Shown here: piece after piece, positions 1 through 11,215 of the stretch
Numbering within the stretch: the stretch's first letter is position 1
Layout of the letters: the number at the start of each line of letters is the position of its first letter
Assembly: GCA_040954595.2 (NCBI GenBank)
Contig: CM082590.2
Location: forward strand, 3,782,001 to 3,846,000
Source: Balanoglossus misakiensis
Taxonomy: Eukaryota; Hemichordata
DNA: 64,000 nucleotides
Reading direction: 5' to 3'
Translations under genes and position numbers: made by a program
The notes under the pieces: model-generated
Database searches by the model: none
What the model saw: the letters and a program-made list of their open reading frames with translations, nothing else
Told to the model about the DNA's origin: nothing

Positions 1-206
1 AACACAGGGGTCTCAGTTGTGTACATGTGGCCATAGTAACCTCAAATATCGCCTTGGCAATTGCCGGTCACATGTGTACATTTTTCTACCCTCTACAGCA
101 GTAGCTTTCATTACATAACCACAGGGGTCACAGTTGTGTACAAGTGGTTATAGTACCCTCTAATATCGCCGTGGCAAGTGGCAGTTACATCTGTACATTT
201 TTTCAG
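1..206. repeat. 118-bp direct tandem repeat, two diverged copies
   Basis: Copy 1 begins at 1 (AACACAGGGGTCTCAGTTGT) and copy 2 at 119 (ACCACAGGGGTCACAGTTGT). Both continue through GTGTACA, a TATCGCC core and end near TGTACATTTTT. The offset is 118 bp with moderate divergence. The array may extend left of the window. No coding signal is seen in it. Confidence 0.75.
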
Positions 207-814
207 AGACTTTCATCAGACAGACAGAATCATGAAGCCGACACTCTCAATCACACAAACTGATGCAACAGACAATCGCACCACTCCAAAAGTTATGCAA
301 AGACAGTCAGATAGATCACTGTTTCATTATATTAATTGCAAATGGAAGAAAAAAAAATGTAGTGTAAAATGTAAAGTGTGGCCAACCTAAAAGAGATGTA
401 CACATTTTTTTGAAGAATCTGTTCTCCACACTCTAACGGGATATATTAAGAAATCTGTAGCAGTTAAATTCGCTCAAGATGTTTTGGGCTCTGAAGACTC
501 TCGATACAGGAGATCTTCTCTTATCCTAGCTCATTGGTGTACACTTGCAGGGAGAGTTGTATTGCGGTAAGCAATATGCAATGATGTGTGTGCAACTCTT
601 CAGCCAGTGTTTTTGCTAAAAGTTGAAGAACATTAGTACTAGTATTGAGAACCCCAGTAACATTGCCATCATCCCAAAAGAGGCCTGCTTTGATATAAAC
701 GGGGAACCCCAGCAAAATTTGGGGAACTCTGTAAGATTTTACCTACATTATTTTTGCTTTTTATTTCAACTACAGTTTCTAGGTTGAATCCCTGAACCTT
801 GATGAAGCACTATG
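207..814. other. No gene seen
   Basis: AT-rich sequence with frequent stops in all frames. The only open frames are under 75 codons and have no recognisable domain, splice context or composition shift. Nothing supportable was found. Confidence 0.5.
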
Positions 815-943
815 AGGTTATTACGAAAATACCGCAAAGTATGCATGAGGACATTAGCGCTCAGTATCGCCCGACACGCAGCGGAGGGCGATGCGCTGCG
901 CTAATGTCCGAGTGCATACTTTGCGGTATTTTCGTAATAACCT
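815..943. mobile_element. Foldback / MITE-like element (family 1)
   Basis: Two 46-bp arms, 815-860 and 898-943, are inverted copies with only a few mismatches. Each outer end reads AGGTTATTACGAAAATACCG toward the centre. The central loop has a second, shorter inverted repeat (ATCGCCC / GGGCGAT) and is GC-rich compared with its surroundings. The outer motif AGGTTATTAC is shared with the foldback at 12748-12887, so both probably belong to one non-autonomous family. There is no coding capacity. A target-site duplication is not certain. Confidence 0.8.
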
Positions 944-3900
944 TATTATATCTCCGTTAGTTCTTGTGTTGCATGTTACTTGGCTTTCAAAACGCCAAAA
1001 ATGCTGATACAATCGATCGAAAACTGCTCAGTTGACTCAGTGAGCAGCCATCTTTGTTTTGTGTTTACGTGTGCGCACGTGCGTTGGAGTGGGGGCTCCT
1101 TGAAACCGTCCGCATAACAACGCATACCTGTACACGGTGAGTTGGGACGCTTGAAACTTAAGACTTATTTAACACGCGTTCCGTACGTACCGTTCTGTAC
1201 GGCTTTTTAGCGCACACTTTCTATTGTTCTCAGTGCCAGATGTATAATAATAAGTTGTATTAGTACAATCGTGTGAATTATTATTGTTGAAAATTGTAAT
1301 CAAGTATGGACTAGAATTCATTTGTCAACAATAACAATGATTACTGCACATATACAAGATGTTTTGGCAGGCAAAATACTGAACACTTTTGTATGATAAT
1401 GGCATTAATAAGAGAAGCTATGGTAGATTTACACAACAGAAATATTGAAATAAATAGCCAAAAATTACAGCTAATGTTCCTTTAAGTACTGCCCTCTGAA
1501 CAAAAACTTTCCAGTTGTGATGACAGGACAATTACTAAGTCACTGTCACGGTTTATTTTTTCATGTCTTTAAAGGCCAGGGATTTGATCCCTGGAATCAA
1601 ATTGTTCAAGACTAAAAAAGGATTATTGCGGTGTCATGTTTTTTTTCCATTAAAATTTTCAATCTGGTGGGTAAATTTCTCGGCGAGACAATATGGCGTC
1701 GACACAGGCCTTTGCAGGTGAATCATATTCTGTAGGTATATTGAACCCTTGAGTGAAAACTTTTCAAAACCAACCAATGCTCTACAACAGGGCTTAAAAG
1801 TGACATTAACTACACTTTTGGCGATGTTTTTAGTATTTTTGGGCTTGAGTATCAATTACCGGTATCCAGTTCTATTCTATTCCCAACATTAAGATGAAAT
1901 GCCAAGTATTCTGCTTGTCAACAGAGAATGTATAATATGTGAAATGACCATTTTTGTTGTTGACAAACGAATTCTAGTCCGGCCTTAGATACAGATTTCA
2001 ACAATAACTATGCTTATTATACTAGGTGATGTTGACAAACTAATTCTTTGTATTGATGGATTCCAACCAGAAAACTGTTTTGCTGTACAGAACAAAAATA
2101 CTGAAAAAGAGACCAAAAGGTACAGGTAATGGAGTTTTAAAGCTCTGTAATCTGTAACTTTTGATTATTGATGATACACACAGTGTGTACCTGTAGCTTA
2201 TCAACACAAGCTGGTTGCATGATTAAAATCAGCTTTGTAATTGTTGAAAATCATGTTCAAGTCCATACTAGAATTAACGTGTTAACAATGACAATGGTCA
2301 TTTACAGGCTGTGCTGACAATGAGAAAACTTAAGATTTTCGCATTGTTTGGCTGGATTCAGTTAAGCAACTAGTTGATATGGAACTACAATACTGGAAAA
2401 AAATAGTCATAAGTTACAGCTTGAGTCCATTTAACTGCTACAAGAAAGGAGAGGAAATGTAAAATAATACTCTTACTAGCTTGTTTTATAGAGAACCCTG
2501 TAGTATATAAATTAAACTACACAATTTCAAAAATGTGTGAAGTAGACCTTTATGTTTACTCTAAATAATTTTATTCAACTATACAGCTTTGATAGAAATA
2601 AGAAAAAAATAGTCTTATTAGTTGAGTTGGAAACTAGATATCCAAGAAAATGCTAAAATGCTTTTACAATAATTGCATCATTTGACCATTGACAAAAACA
2701 TCCTGTCAAAGAGTTGTATGGACCTAAGATTGAGGCAAACAGTGACCTAACTTCCTTCTGATCCTTGTACATCCTGAGGACTCGACTTTCAATTACTTCA
2801 TCATAATTTTAACAGGAAACTTGATATCACACATCGTAACAAGTATGAAGCACTTATGGCTGCCTAAGTCAGATCAAGTTGTAAGTTTTAATGACTTGCC
2901 CAGGCACCGGTGATTTTAATTACCCAAGTCTTAATTACTTGTCACCCAAAACTGGTGCAATCTTATTTACTCTATCAAAGTACCCAGTTGGAAATCCATG
3001 ACAGATTGCAACAAATCCAGACTTGGTAGTTAAGTGTGCCAAACCAATGGTTGCTTCCTGTGTATTACAACTTGTAGAAAGAGGATTTTAAATTAAGTTG
3101 TGATGGAAAACAGCAACATTCCATCCATGTCTGGAAATCTGTTGAATCTGGACATTGTGTGCTCTTCATCAGCTGAATAGTGGTATGTCATTGAGAATAT
3201 TAAATCAAATAGTATGTAGTTTTATTCTTTACTTTGCAAATTTTATAACTATTCCAAATCTTGTTCATAAGTTTGCTTATACAGATCAGTTTTTGATAGG
3301 GTGAGTAAAAAGTAAATGTGTCACAGAAGTAGGTGGGATGGATGGTTTTAAAAGTGATTTTGCTGCTATTGACAATCTTTGAGTGGCAAACCATTTTTCG
3401 TACAAATATGGGTTATGTCCTAAATATACACACCCTCATATCAGTTGCACACAATGACAAACTAATATTCACATAGTTTATGCTCCATCTACCCCATTTT
3501 TTTCAAAGATGGTTTTCAGATTACTACATGTAATTAAAGCTTTCAACATTTCAGCTGCATTTTTCAAGATTATTTTCACATTCTTTTACTATTGTTACCA
3601 ATGTAAATAGGAGCAATGCTTAAAGGCACAGTTGCTGTAACTCTTGATGTTTATTTCAATATTTTTGTTCTGTTCAAACACTGCTATTTCTAGTTCTACT
3701 CACTAAAATATGCTTAAGTGCCCAGTATTGAGCTTCCCAACAAAGTATATATGCTTGTAAAGTGCCATGTTATTAACGACATTTTACTTTTAGTCCGCAC
3801 TTAAAATCAGTTGTCAACAATAACATTGCTGATTATTGTATATTAACTGTGGGGACAAGCTGAATACTTGCATTATCAACATGATGTAGGAGGTAGAACA

Positions 3901-6100
3901 AGATACTGTAGGTGACACACAGCACAAAAATAGTTAAACAATTATCAAAAGTAATGTGCCGTTAAAAGTACGAGATCAACATTGAATAGTTACTGGATAT
4001 GCCATTTGAAAATCATACAATCCATTTGTCTGACTTTAATGATTCAACTAGAAACTTAGAGCGGGGATGACACTTGTGAAATCAGAAACACCTTTGCTTG
4101 GCTATTTAACCGCTTCTTTTAGAAGCAAGGATGTGGTAAAAATGGTCTTATGCACCGAATTCTTTGCTACGCGAATCAGTGCGCCAGATACTAGTACCGA
4201 ATTTGAATTGCAGACTCATTACTTTTCTCGAACATTGTATACTCACCAATATGGAGGATTGTTATTGTGCTTTTTATTTACAGTACACTGTACAAATCAA
4301 GTTACAAGTACAATATTGATGATGTGAAGATCTTTATAGTGATATTTTTGCATTAAGGGAGGGTCATAAATTTTTGTGCTCACGTTTGGGGGGAGGGCCA
4401 TATTTTTTCTGAGTCCGTAACTTGGGGAGGGTCCTTAATTTCTGGCCATTGCTTTCTTCAATTCCCCTCCTGGTAATTTACGTCCAGTCCCTTACTTGTA
4501 ATTGTCTTTGTTTGGCAGCTGCAGGCCAGAATGTTTTACTACCGCACATAAATCTACCCTAATCGATTATTCATAAAGTACAACGTTTTTGGAACTACTG
4601 TCGACATTGTAAAAGCCCTAGCTAGTAACTTGGGGGTGAAACAAGGCTACTCTCAGTAGCTCCTGGGAACAGTTCAATTTCATTGTCATATCATTACATG
4701 TGCTGGGTTCCAGTGAAATGAATGGGTCTCATGAACATTCCCCAATACATGACTCATCACCAAGGTCCTTGGAAAGAAGCACATTTTAAAACAGGCACCT
4801 GGTCAGGTCTTTTGCTTTGTCAACTTTGGACAAGCTTTAGCCTTGCATGCCCTGTAAGTCACAATGCACATTAGACATCAACATATCTTTAGAACATGGT
4901 GAATTTTACACGGTGTGTAGGTTATATTATTGACTGCTACAATATTTTCAGTGTTTTTGCTGTAAAATGAATCCAGACGGCTGGCAGTTGAAACACTACT
5001 GAACAAACAGCTTCATGTCAATGTAATCCAGACATTATCACTGAAGATGTGCGAATGAGCGAAGACATTCAGGAGACTCCTCTGTGCAAACATTGTCCTT
5101 GGCTACCAGCTGTGAAGTGATATGATAGAATTGTACCACATCAACTAGCAAGGCCCTGTACTGTAAGATGTTAAGTGTTACATTTTTTGTGTCTACCAGT
5201 GGGACCTTATGTATGGACGTATGGACGGATAGATGGATGTATGTGTACACATCAAAAACTTGAAAACCGTTGCGCCAATAACCTTGATATTTGGTGTGTA
5301 GATGCATGCTAGGCTGTAGATGGGAGTTTGTTCAAACGAATTTTTCATTGCCAGAAATATGCAAATTAGCTGGGAAAAACCTTAATTTGGTCAAAACTCA
5401 GACACTCAACAACTCCTGGTCATATTGATTTGAAAAATGGTATGATAGTACCTTATATTAGCCTTATACATTCTGTATGTTTTAATCTAATAGTGTGAAT
5501 TTTCTACTTTTTATGCATTTTTTGTCTTTTTCCACATTTTTGGTAAAAAATCTACTTTTCTGGAATTGATCAGCCGACTTCTGTGAAATTTGGTATGGAG
5601 CTTTATATAGGTGATCTGAGTTACATGATGGATACCAACATAATATCACATATTGCCACCAGTCAAATATGTTGAAAACAGTGTCATATTTGCTACAGAA
5701 ACAGATCCTACTGTATCATTCATCACCCCATTAGGGAACATGTATTCAAAGCATAGTAAGTTTCCACAGCGAAAATAGCAGCAGTAAACGTCACAGTGCG
5801 TGATTAACAATGCAAAGTTAGATAATTTAACACGATAGTCAACGGCTCACATTTGTCACTGTGTGTGACCAGGGTATCATTTTAAACACAGACTGGACTT
5901 TGACTACTGTGTCCAAATGAAAAGATACATCTGCGTTTAAGTCAAATTGCAATCTTTCATATGACCTGCCTGGTTAAAGTTTACCGCCAACATTTCACCA
6001 TGCTTCAACCACCGGTGGCACAGTGTGTCAAATCCAATATTTGACACAGTGAATGAACCTTGTAAGTTTCCCGATCGGTACTACCCAAAAACCTCACAGC
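944..6100. other. Intergenic sequence without a supportable gene
   Basis: About 5 kb of AT-rich DNA with no open frame that resembles a known domain. It contains old dispersed repeats (described separately), a CpG-containing patch at about 1060-1210 with an alternating purine/pyrimidine tract (1064-1085), a perfect 7-bp-arm palindrome at 1576-1594 (CCAGGGA/TCCCTGG), a G-rich motif repeated about three times at 4355-4445 (GGGGAGGGTC-like), and a short TATGGACG-type microsatellite near 5210-5245. The stretch 5255-5700 has the texture of a diverged interspersed repeat, but I cannot classify it. Confidence 0.5.
1304..1982. repeat. Inverted repeat arms about 640 bp apart, plus related dispersed copies
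   Basis: The arm at 1304-1336 contains GGACTAGAATTCATTTGTCA. Its inverted counterpart at about 1948-1982 contains TGACAAACGAATTCTAGTCC, with roughly 30 of 37 positions matching by eye. Diverged direct copies of the same core (ACTAGAATT...GTCAACAATAAC) occur near 2260-2300 and 3790-3835. This looks like debris of an old interspersed repeat. Its class is unknown. Confidence 0.5.
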
Positions 6101-6440
6101 AAGCTAAATTTGGAATTAGGATGGGGTACGTGGGGAGGTAAAGCTAACCTAACATATTTGTTTAGATTTAACATTATGCCTGTGAGTTACATGTTAATAT
6201 TTTCTGCATGTCTGTCACGTACAATGCGTTGATGCGCGAAAATGATCACAGGTACCATTCCGAAGAATTCCACTGAATCATGATGACGATGTGCATCGAA
6301 AAATCCTGATTATAATCTATCTGAGAAACAATAGCATGTTATTCATAAAATATACACATTAACCAATGAATGAACCATCATGATGTATACCTCAACACTT
6401 ATTTAAGCTTTTATCATTATTATACCTTTGTCATTACTAT
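6101..6440 (+). repeat. Segmental duplicate A, paired with 23506-23795
   Basis: The segment starts AAGCTAAATTTGGAATTAGG and carries in order a GGGGAGGTAAAGCTAACCT block, a CATGTCTGTCACGTACAATG block, and AGCATGTTATTCATAAAATA followed by ACCAATGAATGAACC. The same blocks occur in the same order and orientation at 23506-23795, about 17.4 kb away. Beyond both copies lies a degenerate TTATTATACC-rich stretch (to about 6720 here). The pair brackets the older repeat mosaic and the 194-bp satellite. Confidence 0.8.
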
Positions 6441-7244
6441 AGATATCAACAGCCCTGTTCACCAAAGCTATCACCACATTTGTTAACCTTTATTACATCA
6501 TTCACATGACACCCTTCACCATCATCAACCTCTATTATATTCATTGTTTTTGGCCCATTATAATCTGTGTACACTCAATTTTACCACAAACCATCACCAC
6601 ATTAAGTTAACTGTTTATTAAACACTTCCACATGTGATGCCCATTATTATACCATTGAAATTTGTAAACCGATCATCATACCTATCATACAAGCAATTGC
6701 TGATTGCTGTTAACCCTTGTGTACCACAAGCCATTATCGTGAAATAGGCAACATGAATTTCAAATAACACAGTTTGTCAGCTCTGAAAATGACGTTATCA
6801 TGACCATTACCTATGCTAACTAAAAGTGTACGTGGCAACTTGACCTTAGCAGGCGCTGCCTTATTAAGCTCAAAGTCAGAGTATAAATAAATGTACAGGC
6901 GTGTAAATTAGACAACATCAATATAACGCAGACAACACAGTTTGTCAACTCTTAGAATATTGTTCTCAGGACCATTTCCCACGCTTAATAAAAGTGTTGT
7001 GTATGTGGTACAGTTTGGATTCCTTGTCAGATTTCCCATAACACAGGTCGTGAGCCCCGAAAATTCCCATAACACAATTCTCATGAACATTTTCCATGAT
7101 CAATAAAAGTGTTGTGTGTAGCATAGTCATTTTTCTGTTTGCTGTGACATTTGTCTCCCTGTGAGAGTTTAAGTAAATGTGGAGACATGCAAATTATTTT
7201 GAAAATGAACAAAGGATTTTCCTATCATTGACAAACACTCTTAT

Positions 7245-7618
7245 GAATACGTCCAAATTACCCAACTTTAATTTTCCTTAAAGAATTGGTCAGCTGTGCG
7301 AATATATTTCACCTGACCACTTCCTTTGCTAAGCAAGAGTGTTGTTTATGTAATAATATTAATATAATATTTATAACTTATGTGGCACATTAAATCTCAA
7401 TATGCTTTAAAGTTGTCCCATGGTCATTTGACCTAGGTCGTTGGACCTTAATATTCCATTCAACTCCCTGGGGAGCAAACAACATCTCACCATTCTTAGA
7501 AATGTCAAATTACAGTGCTTTTGGCCACATATTAACCTGGGGATTTACAGTAAACTTTAAATACACATGCATATGCATTTAATCCCCATGTGACCATAAC
7601 ACAGTTTGCAAATGTGAA
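7245..7618 (+). repeat. ~370-bp block, copy 1 (uninterrupted)
   Basis: The block runs from AATACGTCCAAATTACCCAA through TTAAAGAATTGGTCAGC, GAGTGTTGTTTATGTAATAA, CATTTGACCTAGGTCGTTGG and a terminal segment (from about 7500) that is a single copy of the 194-bp satellite monomer (ATGTCAAATTACAGTGCTTT). This copy contains neither the MITE found in copy 2 nor the insertion found in copy 3, so it serves as an empty-site reference for both. Confidence 0.75.
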
Positions 7619-8222
7619 TACGTCCATATTACACAACTTGAATTTTACTTAAAGGAACAAAGTCCCTCTCTTACTGCCCTTTTTACCATTAATTATGTTT
7701 GATACAAGACACCGTTTATGTTTTTCTACATGTGGTATAGTGTATCAATGTTCGACCAAACACAACTTCCACTCCACTTGTACACACAAGAGTGAAAAAT
7801 TTGCCAAAATGAATAACCGGTGTTAACCATTTATTCATTTTGGCGAGATTTTTACTCTCATATTCTACAAACGGGATGGAAGTTGTTGGTCGAATGGTGA
7901 TTCACTATATAGCCACATGTAGAATAACATAAACGGGTTCTTGTATCAAACTTAATTAATTGAAAAAAGGCACCGAAAGAGAGACTTTGCCCCTTTAAAC
8001 AATTGGTCAGCTCTGTGAATATAGTTCACCTGACCACTTCCTTTGCTAAGTAAGAGTGTTGTTTATGTAATAATATCAATATAATATTTATTACTTATAT
8101 AGCATGTTACGCAATAACTCTCAATGTGCTGCTTTAAAGTGTTTCCCATGGTCATTTGACCTAGGTCGTTGGACGTAAAATATTCCATTCCACTCCATGG
8201 GGAGCAAACAACAGCTCACATG
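7616..8222 (+). repeat. ~370-bp block, copy 2 (split by the TTAA MITE)
   Basis: The same block as 7245-7618 begins again at about 7616 and is interrupted at TTAA 7649-7652. It resumes at 7999 with CAATTGGTCAGCTCTGTG and proceeds through GAGTGTTGTTTATGTAATAA and CATTTGACCTAGGTCGTTGG to about 8222. There it passes into the SINE-bearing segment instead of the satellite monomer. Confidence 0.7.
7649..7998. mobile_element. 342-bp palindromic MITE with TTAA target duplication
   Basis: The element at 7653-7994 is flanked by TTAA at 7649-7652 and 7995-7998. Its ends are AGGAACAAAGTCCCTCTC and, inverted, AGGGGCAAAGTCTCTCTT. The complementarity runs almost the whole length: ACCGTTTATGT, TCTACATGTGG, TTCGACCAAACACAACTTCC and CCAAAATGAATA each have an inverted partner, so the arms are about 165 bp around a central loop near 7815-7840. 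The uninterrupted target occurs at 7278 and 12180 (CCTTAAAGAATTGG) with a single TTAA. TTAA specificity is typical of piggyBac-type transposases, but that assignment is inference, since no transposase is present. Confidence 0.85.
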
Positions 8223-8279
8223 TGCAGCTTTTATATCAGCACAGCAGACCTAAACATACACATTACAATATCCGATCCA

Positions 8280-8425
8280 CCAAATTACCCTTTTCTTATA
8301 GGCGGGGAGAGGCAAGGAGATGTAAATTGCCTTGCCAGAGGACACAACACCACAACCATGCCAGGGATCAAACCCTTGATTCTTTGATTATGGGTCTGAT
8401 GCTCTAACCACTGGACTATGACTTA
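8280..8425 (-). mobile_element. tRNA-derived SINE, minus strand
   Basis: Read on the minus strand, the segment gives an A-box-like TCCAGTGGTTAGAGC (complement of 8401-8415), then CAGACCCATAATC, which resembles an anticodon arm, then a B-box-like GGTTTGATCC (complement of 8365-8374), at the spacing of an RNA polymerase III internal promoter. After this come a CATGGTTGTGGTGTTGTG stretch and a tRNA-unrelated body with CCTTGCCTCTCC. A tRNA-Met-like origin is possible from the CAT in the loop, but the acceptor stem does not pair, so this is not a functional tRNA gene. The 3' end is uncertain. Confidence 0.75.
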
Positions 8426-9125
8426 ATGTGGCTCAATGACCTTTCCATTTAGTGCCTTGTTCAGCTCTCAGTCAGAGTTTAAGCAAATATGGAAACATGC
8501 ATATTAGGCTCTTTGAATTTCCAAAAATTCAGTGTGTCAGCTCCCATTTCCCAAGACCAGTTCCCGTGCTAAATAAAAGTGCTGTGTGTGGCATAATCAT
8601 TTTTCCGTCTGCTGTGACATTTGTCTCCCTGTGAGAGTTTAAGTAAATGTGGAGACACGCAAATTAGGCAATCCCATATATCCCATACATAATTTAGTGT
8701 GTTTTGTTCACATTTTTGGTTTTTATTTTGAAAATGAACAAAGGAGTTTCCTATCATTGAGCAACTCACTCCATTAACAGTTGCTCGATATGCAGGCTAA
8801 CTTGCTAGATCACTAAAGACTAAAGCATGTTGAGGTTGGTGCCCCAAACCCTTTTGAAGACAACTGGTTGCTAACGATTGCCAATTAGGCAATTTGGATA
8901 TTATACACATAACACAGTTTGTCAACTTTGAGAATACTGTTCTCAATACTATTTCCCATGCTTAATAGACGTGTTGAGTAACAGTATGTGGTAGAATGAC
9001 ATTCCTATACGTTGCCTTCTTTGGCTCATAATCACAGTTTCAGTAAATTTAGAGACACGCAAGTTTAGCAGCTTGAATTTCTCATAACACAGTTTTGAGC
9101 TCCGAGAACACAGTTCTCATGAACA

Positions 9126-9770
9126 AGTTATCTTCATAATCGCCATCAGGTGGTTGCTATTGACAAGAGTATTTCAGATCCAAAGATTGTAAAATGTGGA
9201 ATACCACAAGGTTCTATTCTTGGTCCACTTCTGTTCCTCATTTACATTAATGATATTGTTCTATCAACCAGCGCATTTGATTTTAAACTTTTCGCAGATG
9301 ATACAAGTCTGTTTAAATGTACAAGCTGCAATGTCAACTTTAATCAAATCAACAGTGAATTCAAGTTGGTCAAAGATTGGTGTGATGCCAATAAATTGAC
9401 CATTAACGCTAGTAAAACTAACTATATGTTAATTAATTCCATTCATAAACCAACTCATGCTCAGGGTCAACTAGAAATTGACAGCTCTCTTGTTGAGAAT
9501 GTCTCTTCCACTACTTACCTTGGTGTCATCATTGACTGCGCTCTGAGGTGGAAATCGCACATTGAGAAAGTCAGGAGCGCTATCAGCCCAATTGTTGGAG
9601 TTATTTCAAAAATACGTCACTTTGTACCCAAGTCCACCTAGCTTTTACTTTACAACTCCTTAATTTTACCACACTTAATGTATTGTATTGAAATATGGGG
9701 ACATGCATATCATTCAGCCCTACAACCACTTTTTCGTCTTCAGAAAAGATTGGTTCGTCTGATTACCTTT
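9126..9770 (+). pseudogene. Reverse transcriptase fragment (N-terminal part of the surviving piece)
   Basis: The translation in the frame of position 9150 gives the conserved palm motifs of non-LTR reverse transcriptases. First comes GIPQGSILGPLLFLIYINDI, then the catalytic FADD box (FADDTSLF), then a KLTINASKTNYM segment and a TTYLGVIID motif. All catalytic-site residues visible here look intact, but the fingers/upstream palm and the endonuclease are missing because the element is 5'-truncated. A TAG at 9639-9641 breaks the frame just before LLLYNSLILPHLMYCIEIWG, which continues in the same frame to about 9770, where the nested insertion begins. This is a non-functional remnant. Family: Jockey/CR1/L2 group by motif style; the exact clade is not resolvable by eye. 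Confidence 0.93.
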
Positions 9771-9827
9771 TTAGGGCCCAAGCCAAGCCAGGCTTGGGCC
9801 CTATTGGTTTCGTTGGTATTTTTCAGT

Positions 9828-9852
9828 CTTTCTTTCTTTCTTTCTTTCTTTA
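9828..9852. repeat. (TTTC)n microsatellite
   Basis: A TCTT/TTTC tract of about 25 bp, directly inside the left end of the nested insertion. Confidence 0.85.
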
Positions 9853-10164
9853 TTCTTATGTCAATTCTTTGTCGCTCTAGATCTCAGACACCACTGCAGG
9901 TACAGTTTTCAAACTTGCTACAGTGGTCAAGGTCAATGAGTAGTCGTGCATTGAACCCATGAATTTTTAATTAGTCACGTGACCTGGCGGCCATATTGGA
10001 TTTTCTGAAAAAATGCAAATCTCAGATCTCAGAAACTACAAGTCAGATCGACTTCAAATTTGGCGTGCAGGTAGACTACCTTCTGTCAATCATTTTTGTA
10101 ATAGGAAATTATGCTGACAAAGTTGCAGTTTTTTTGCTACAATTTTTTTTCTGAAATCTGGCTT

Positions 10165-10474
10165 AAATTTCAAAAATCTTCTTCTCCAGAACCGGTGATA
10201 ACCGAGACACGGGGTTTGGGGTATGTGGTCACCTAACTGATGTCTATCAAGTTTGCCAAGATCATTATGATTGGTCGAAGATTACGGTGGCCATATTGGA
10301 TTTTCGAAAAACCCTAGTAAAATTTCAAAAATCTTCTTCTCAAGAACTGGCGATAACCGAGTCACAAGATTTGGTGTGTGTGGTCATTAAACAGATGTCT
10401 AACAAGTTTGCGAAGGGGATTGTGATTGGTCGAAGATTATGGCGGCCATATTGGATTTTGTGAAAAACGATTAA
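10165..10474 (+). repeat. ~155-bp tandem pair within the nested insertion
   Basis: Units start at 10165 and 10320 with AAATTTCAAAAATCTTCTTC. Each contains a GATAACCGAG block, a TATGTGGTCA/TGTGTGGTCA block, GATTGGTCGAAGATTA and a GGCCATATTGGATTTT end. Identity is high but not perfect. A related single piece (9985-10060) precedes the pair. Confidence 0.75.
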
Positions 10475-10569
10475 AAAGAAAAAATTCCCTTTCTAGCCTA
10501 AAAATTGATAGCACAGAAATTCTTTTTATGGATATGAATCATCATATGACAAGAATAAGCTATAAATAT

Positions 10570-11215
10570 TTTGGTAATTTTGGCAATGACCTTTGACCTA
10601 CTTTTGACGCATCATTTTTCTGCATATCTAATTCCAGGCTAACCAATAGGGCTATAAGTTTGGTTTTTGATGTATGTGGTTTTGTATGTGATCAAAAATT
10701 TTTGCTACTTTTCATGACCCCTTTGACCTCTGCTGACCTCATTAAATATGCGCATACCTAATTACAGATGCACCAATAGACCTAGAGGTTTGGTTTTTGT
10801 TGGACATGGACCAGTATTGGGTCAAAATTTTTTGCCCAAATGTTGGGTGACCTTGGGTGACCTTTGAGTTACTTTTGCATATGTCGACATCCACAGCAGA
10901 TACAGCCTTGGCATTTTGAGGTATGGGGCCATAATGAAAAGCCAAAGTTTTGCGTCACCTGTGACCCCTGCTCAACTCATTATTTATGTGCATACCTAAT
11001 TCTGTGCTAACCAAAAGGCCTAGAGGTCTGGTTTTTGTTGGACATGGACCACTATGGGTCAAAATTTTCTGCCCAAATTGTGGGTGACCTCTGGGTGACC
11101 TTTGACCTACTTAACACTATATCAGCACCAAACATAGATATAACCTTGATATTTCATGGGATAAACACAGCATTATGTTTCTTCTCATTAATTATGTGCA
11201 TATCTAATATCAGAT
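10570..11215 (+). repeat. Irregular repeats with TGACCTTTGACCT motifs in the nested insertion
   Basis: A GCATA(C/T)CTAATT anchor recurs near 10622, 10753, 10991 and 11199. In the middle copies it is followed by TAGAGGT(T/C)TGGTTTTTGTTGGACATGGACC. TGACCTTTGACCT occurs exactly at 10587-10599 and 11096-11108, with weaker variants between. Spacing is irregular (about 130-240 bp). There is no coding signal despite one ~95-codon open frame. Confidence 0.6.

Larger units (their letters stand above)
6730..9125 (+). repeat. Degenerate ~160-bp tandem/dispersed repeat, interrupted
   Basis: Recurring blocks read GAGTTTAAGTAAATGTGGAG, AACACAGTTTGTCAGCTCTG, GTTCTCATGACCATTTCCCA and AATAAAAGTGTTGTGTATGT. 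Copies are visible around 6740-6890, 6890-7100, 7100-7190, 8450-8690 and 8880-9125, and the series resumes at 12003-12135 beyond the retrotransposon. Two anchor points (8475 and 8636) are 161 bp apart. Divergence is high, so the array is old. The interruptions at 7245-8450 are separate elements. Confidence 0.65.

Noticed and set aside
1634-1855. Minus-strand open frame of 73 codons as an exon
   Set aside because: The composition is somewhat protein-like, but no clear acceptor or donor, no recognised motif and no neighbouring exon were found.
4067-4327. Plus-strand open frame of 86 codons as a gene
   Set aside because: No domain, poor start context and composition like the surrounding AT-rich DNA.
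8360-8421. Functional tRNA gene on the minus strand
   Set aside because: A- and B-box motifs are present but the acceptor stem does not pair, and the tRNA-like part continues into SINE body sequence.
9150-9641. Intact, active reverse transcriptase
   Set aside because: The catalytic FADD box is present, but the element is 5'-truncated, has an in-frame TAG at 9639 and is split by a 1.5-kb insertion.
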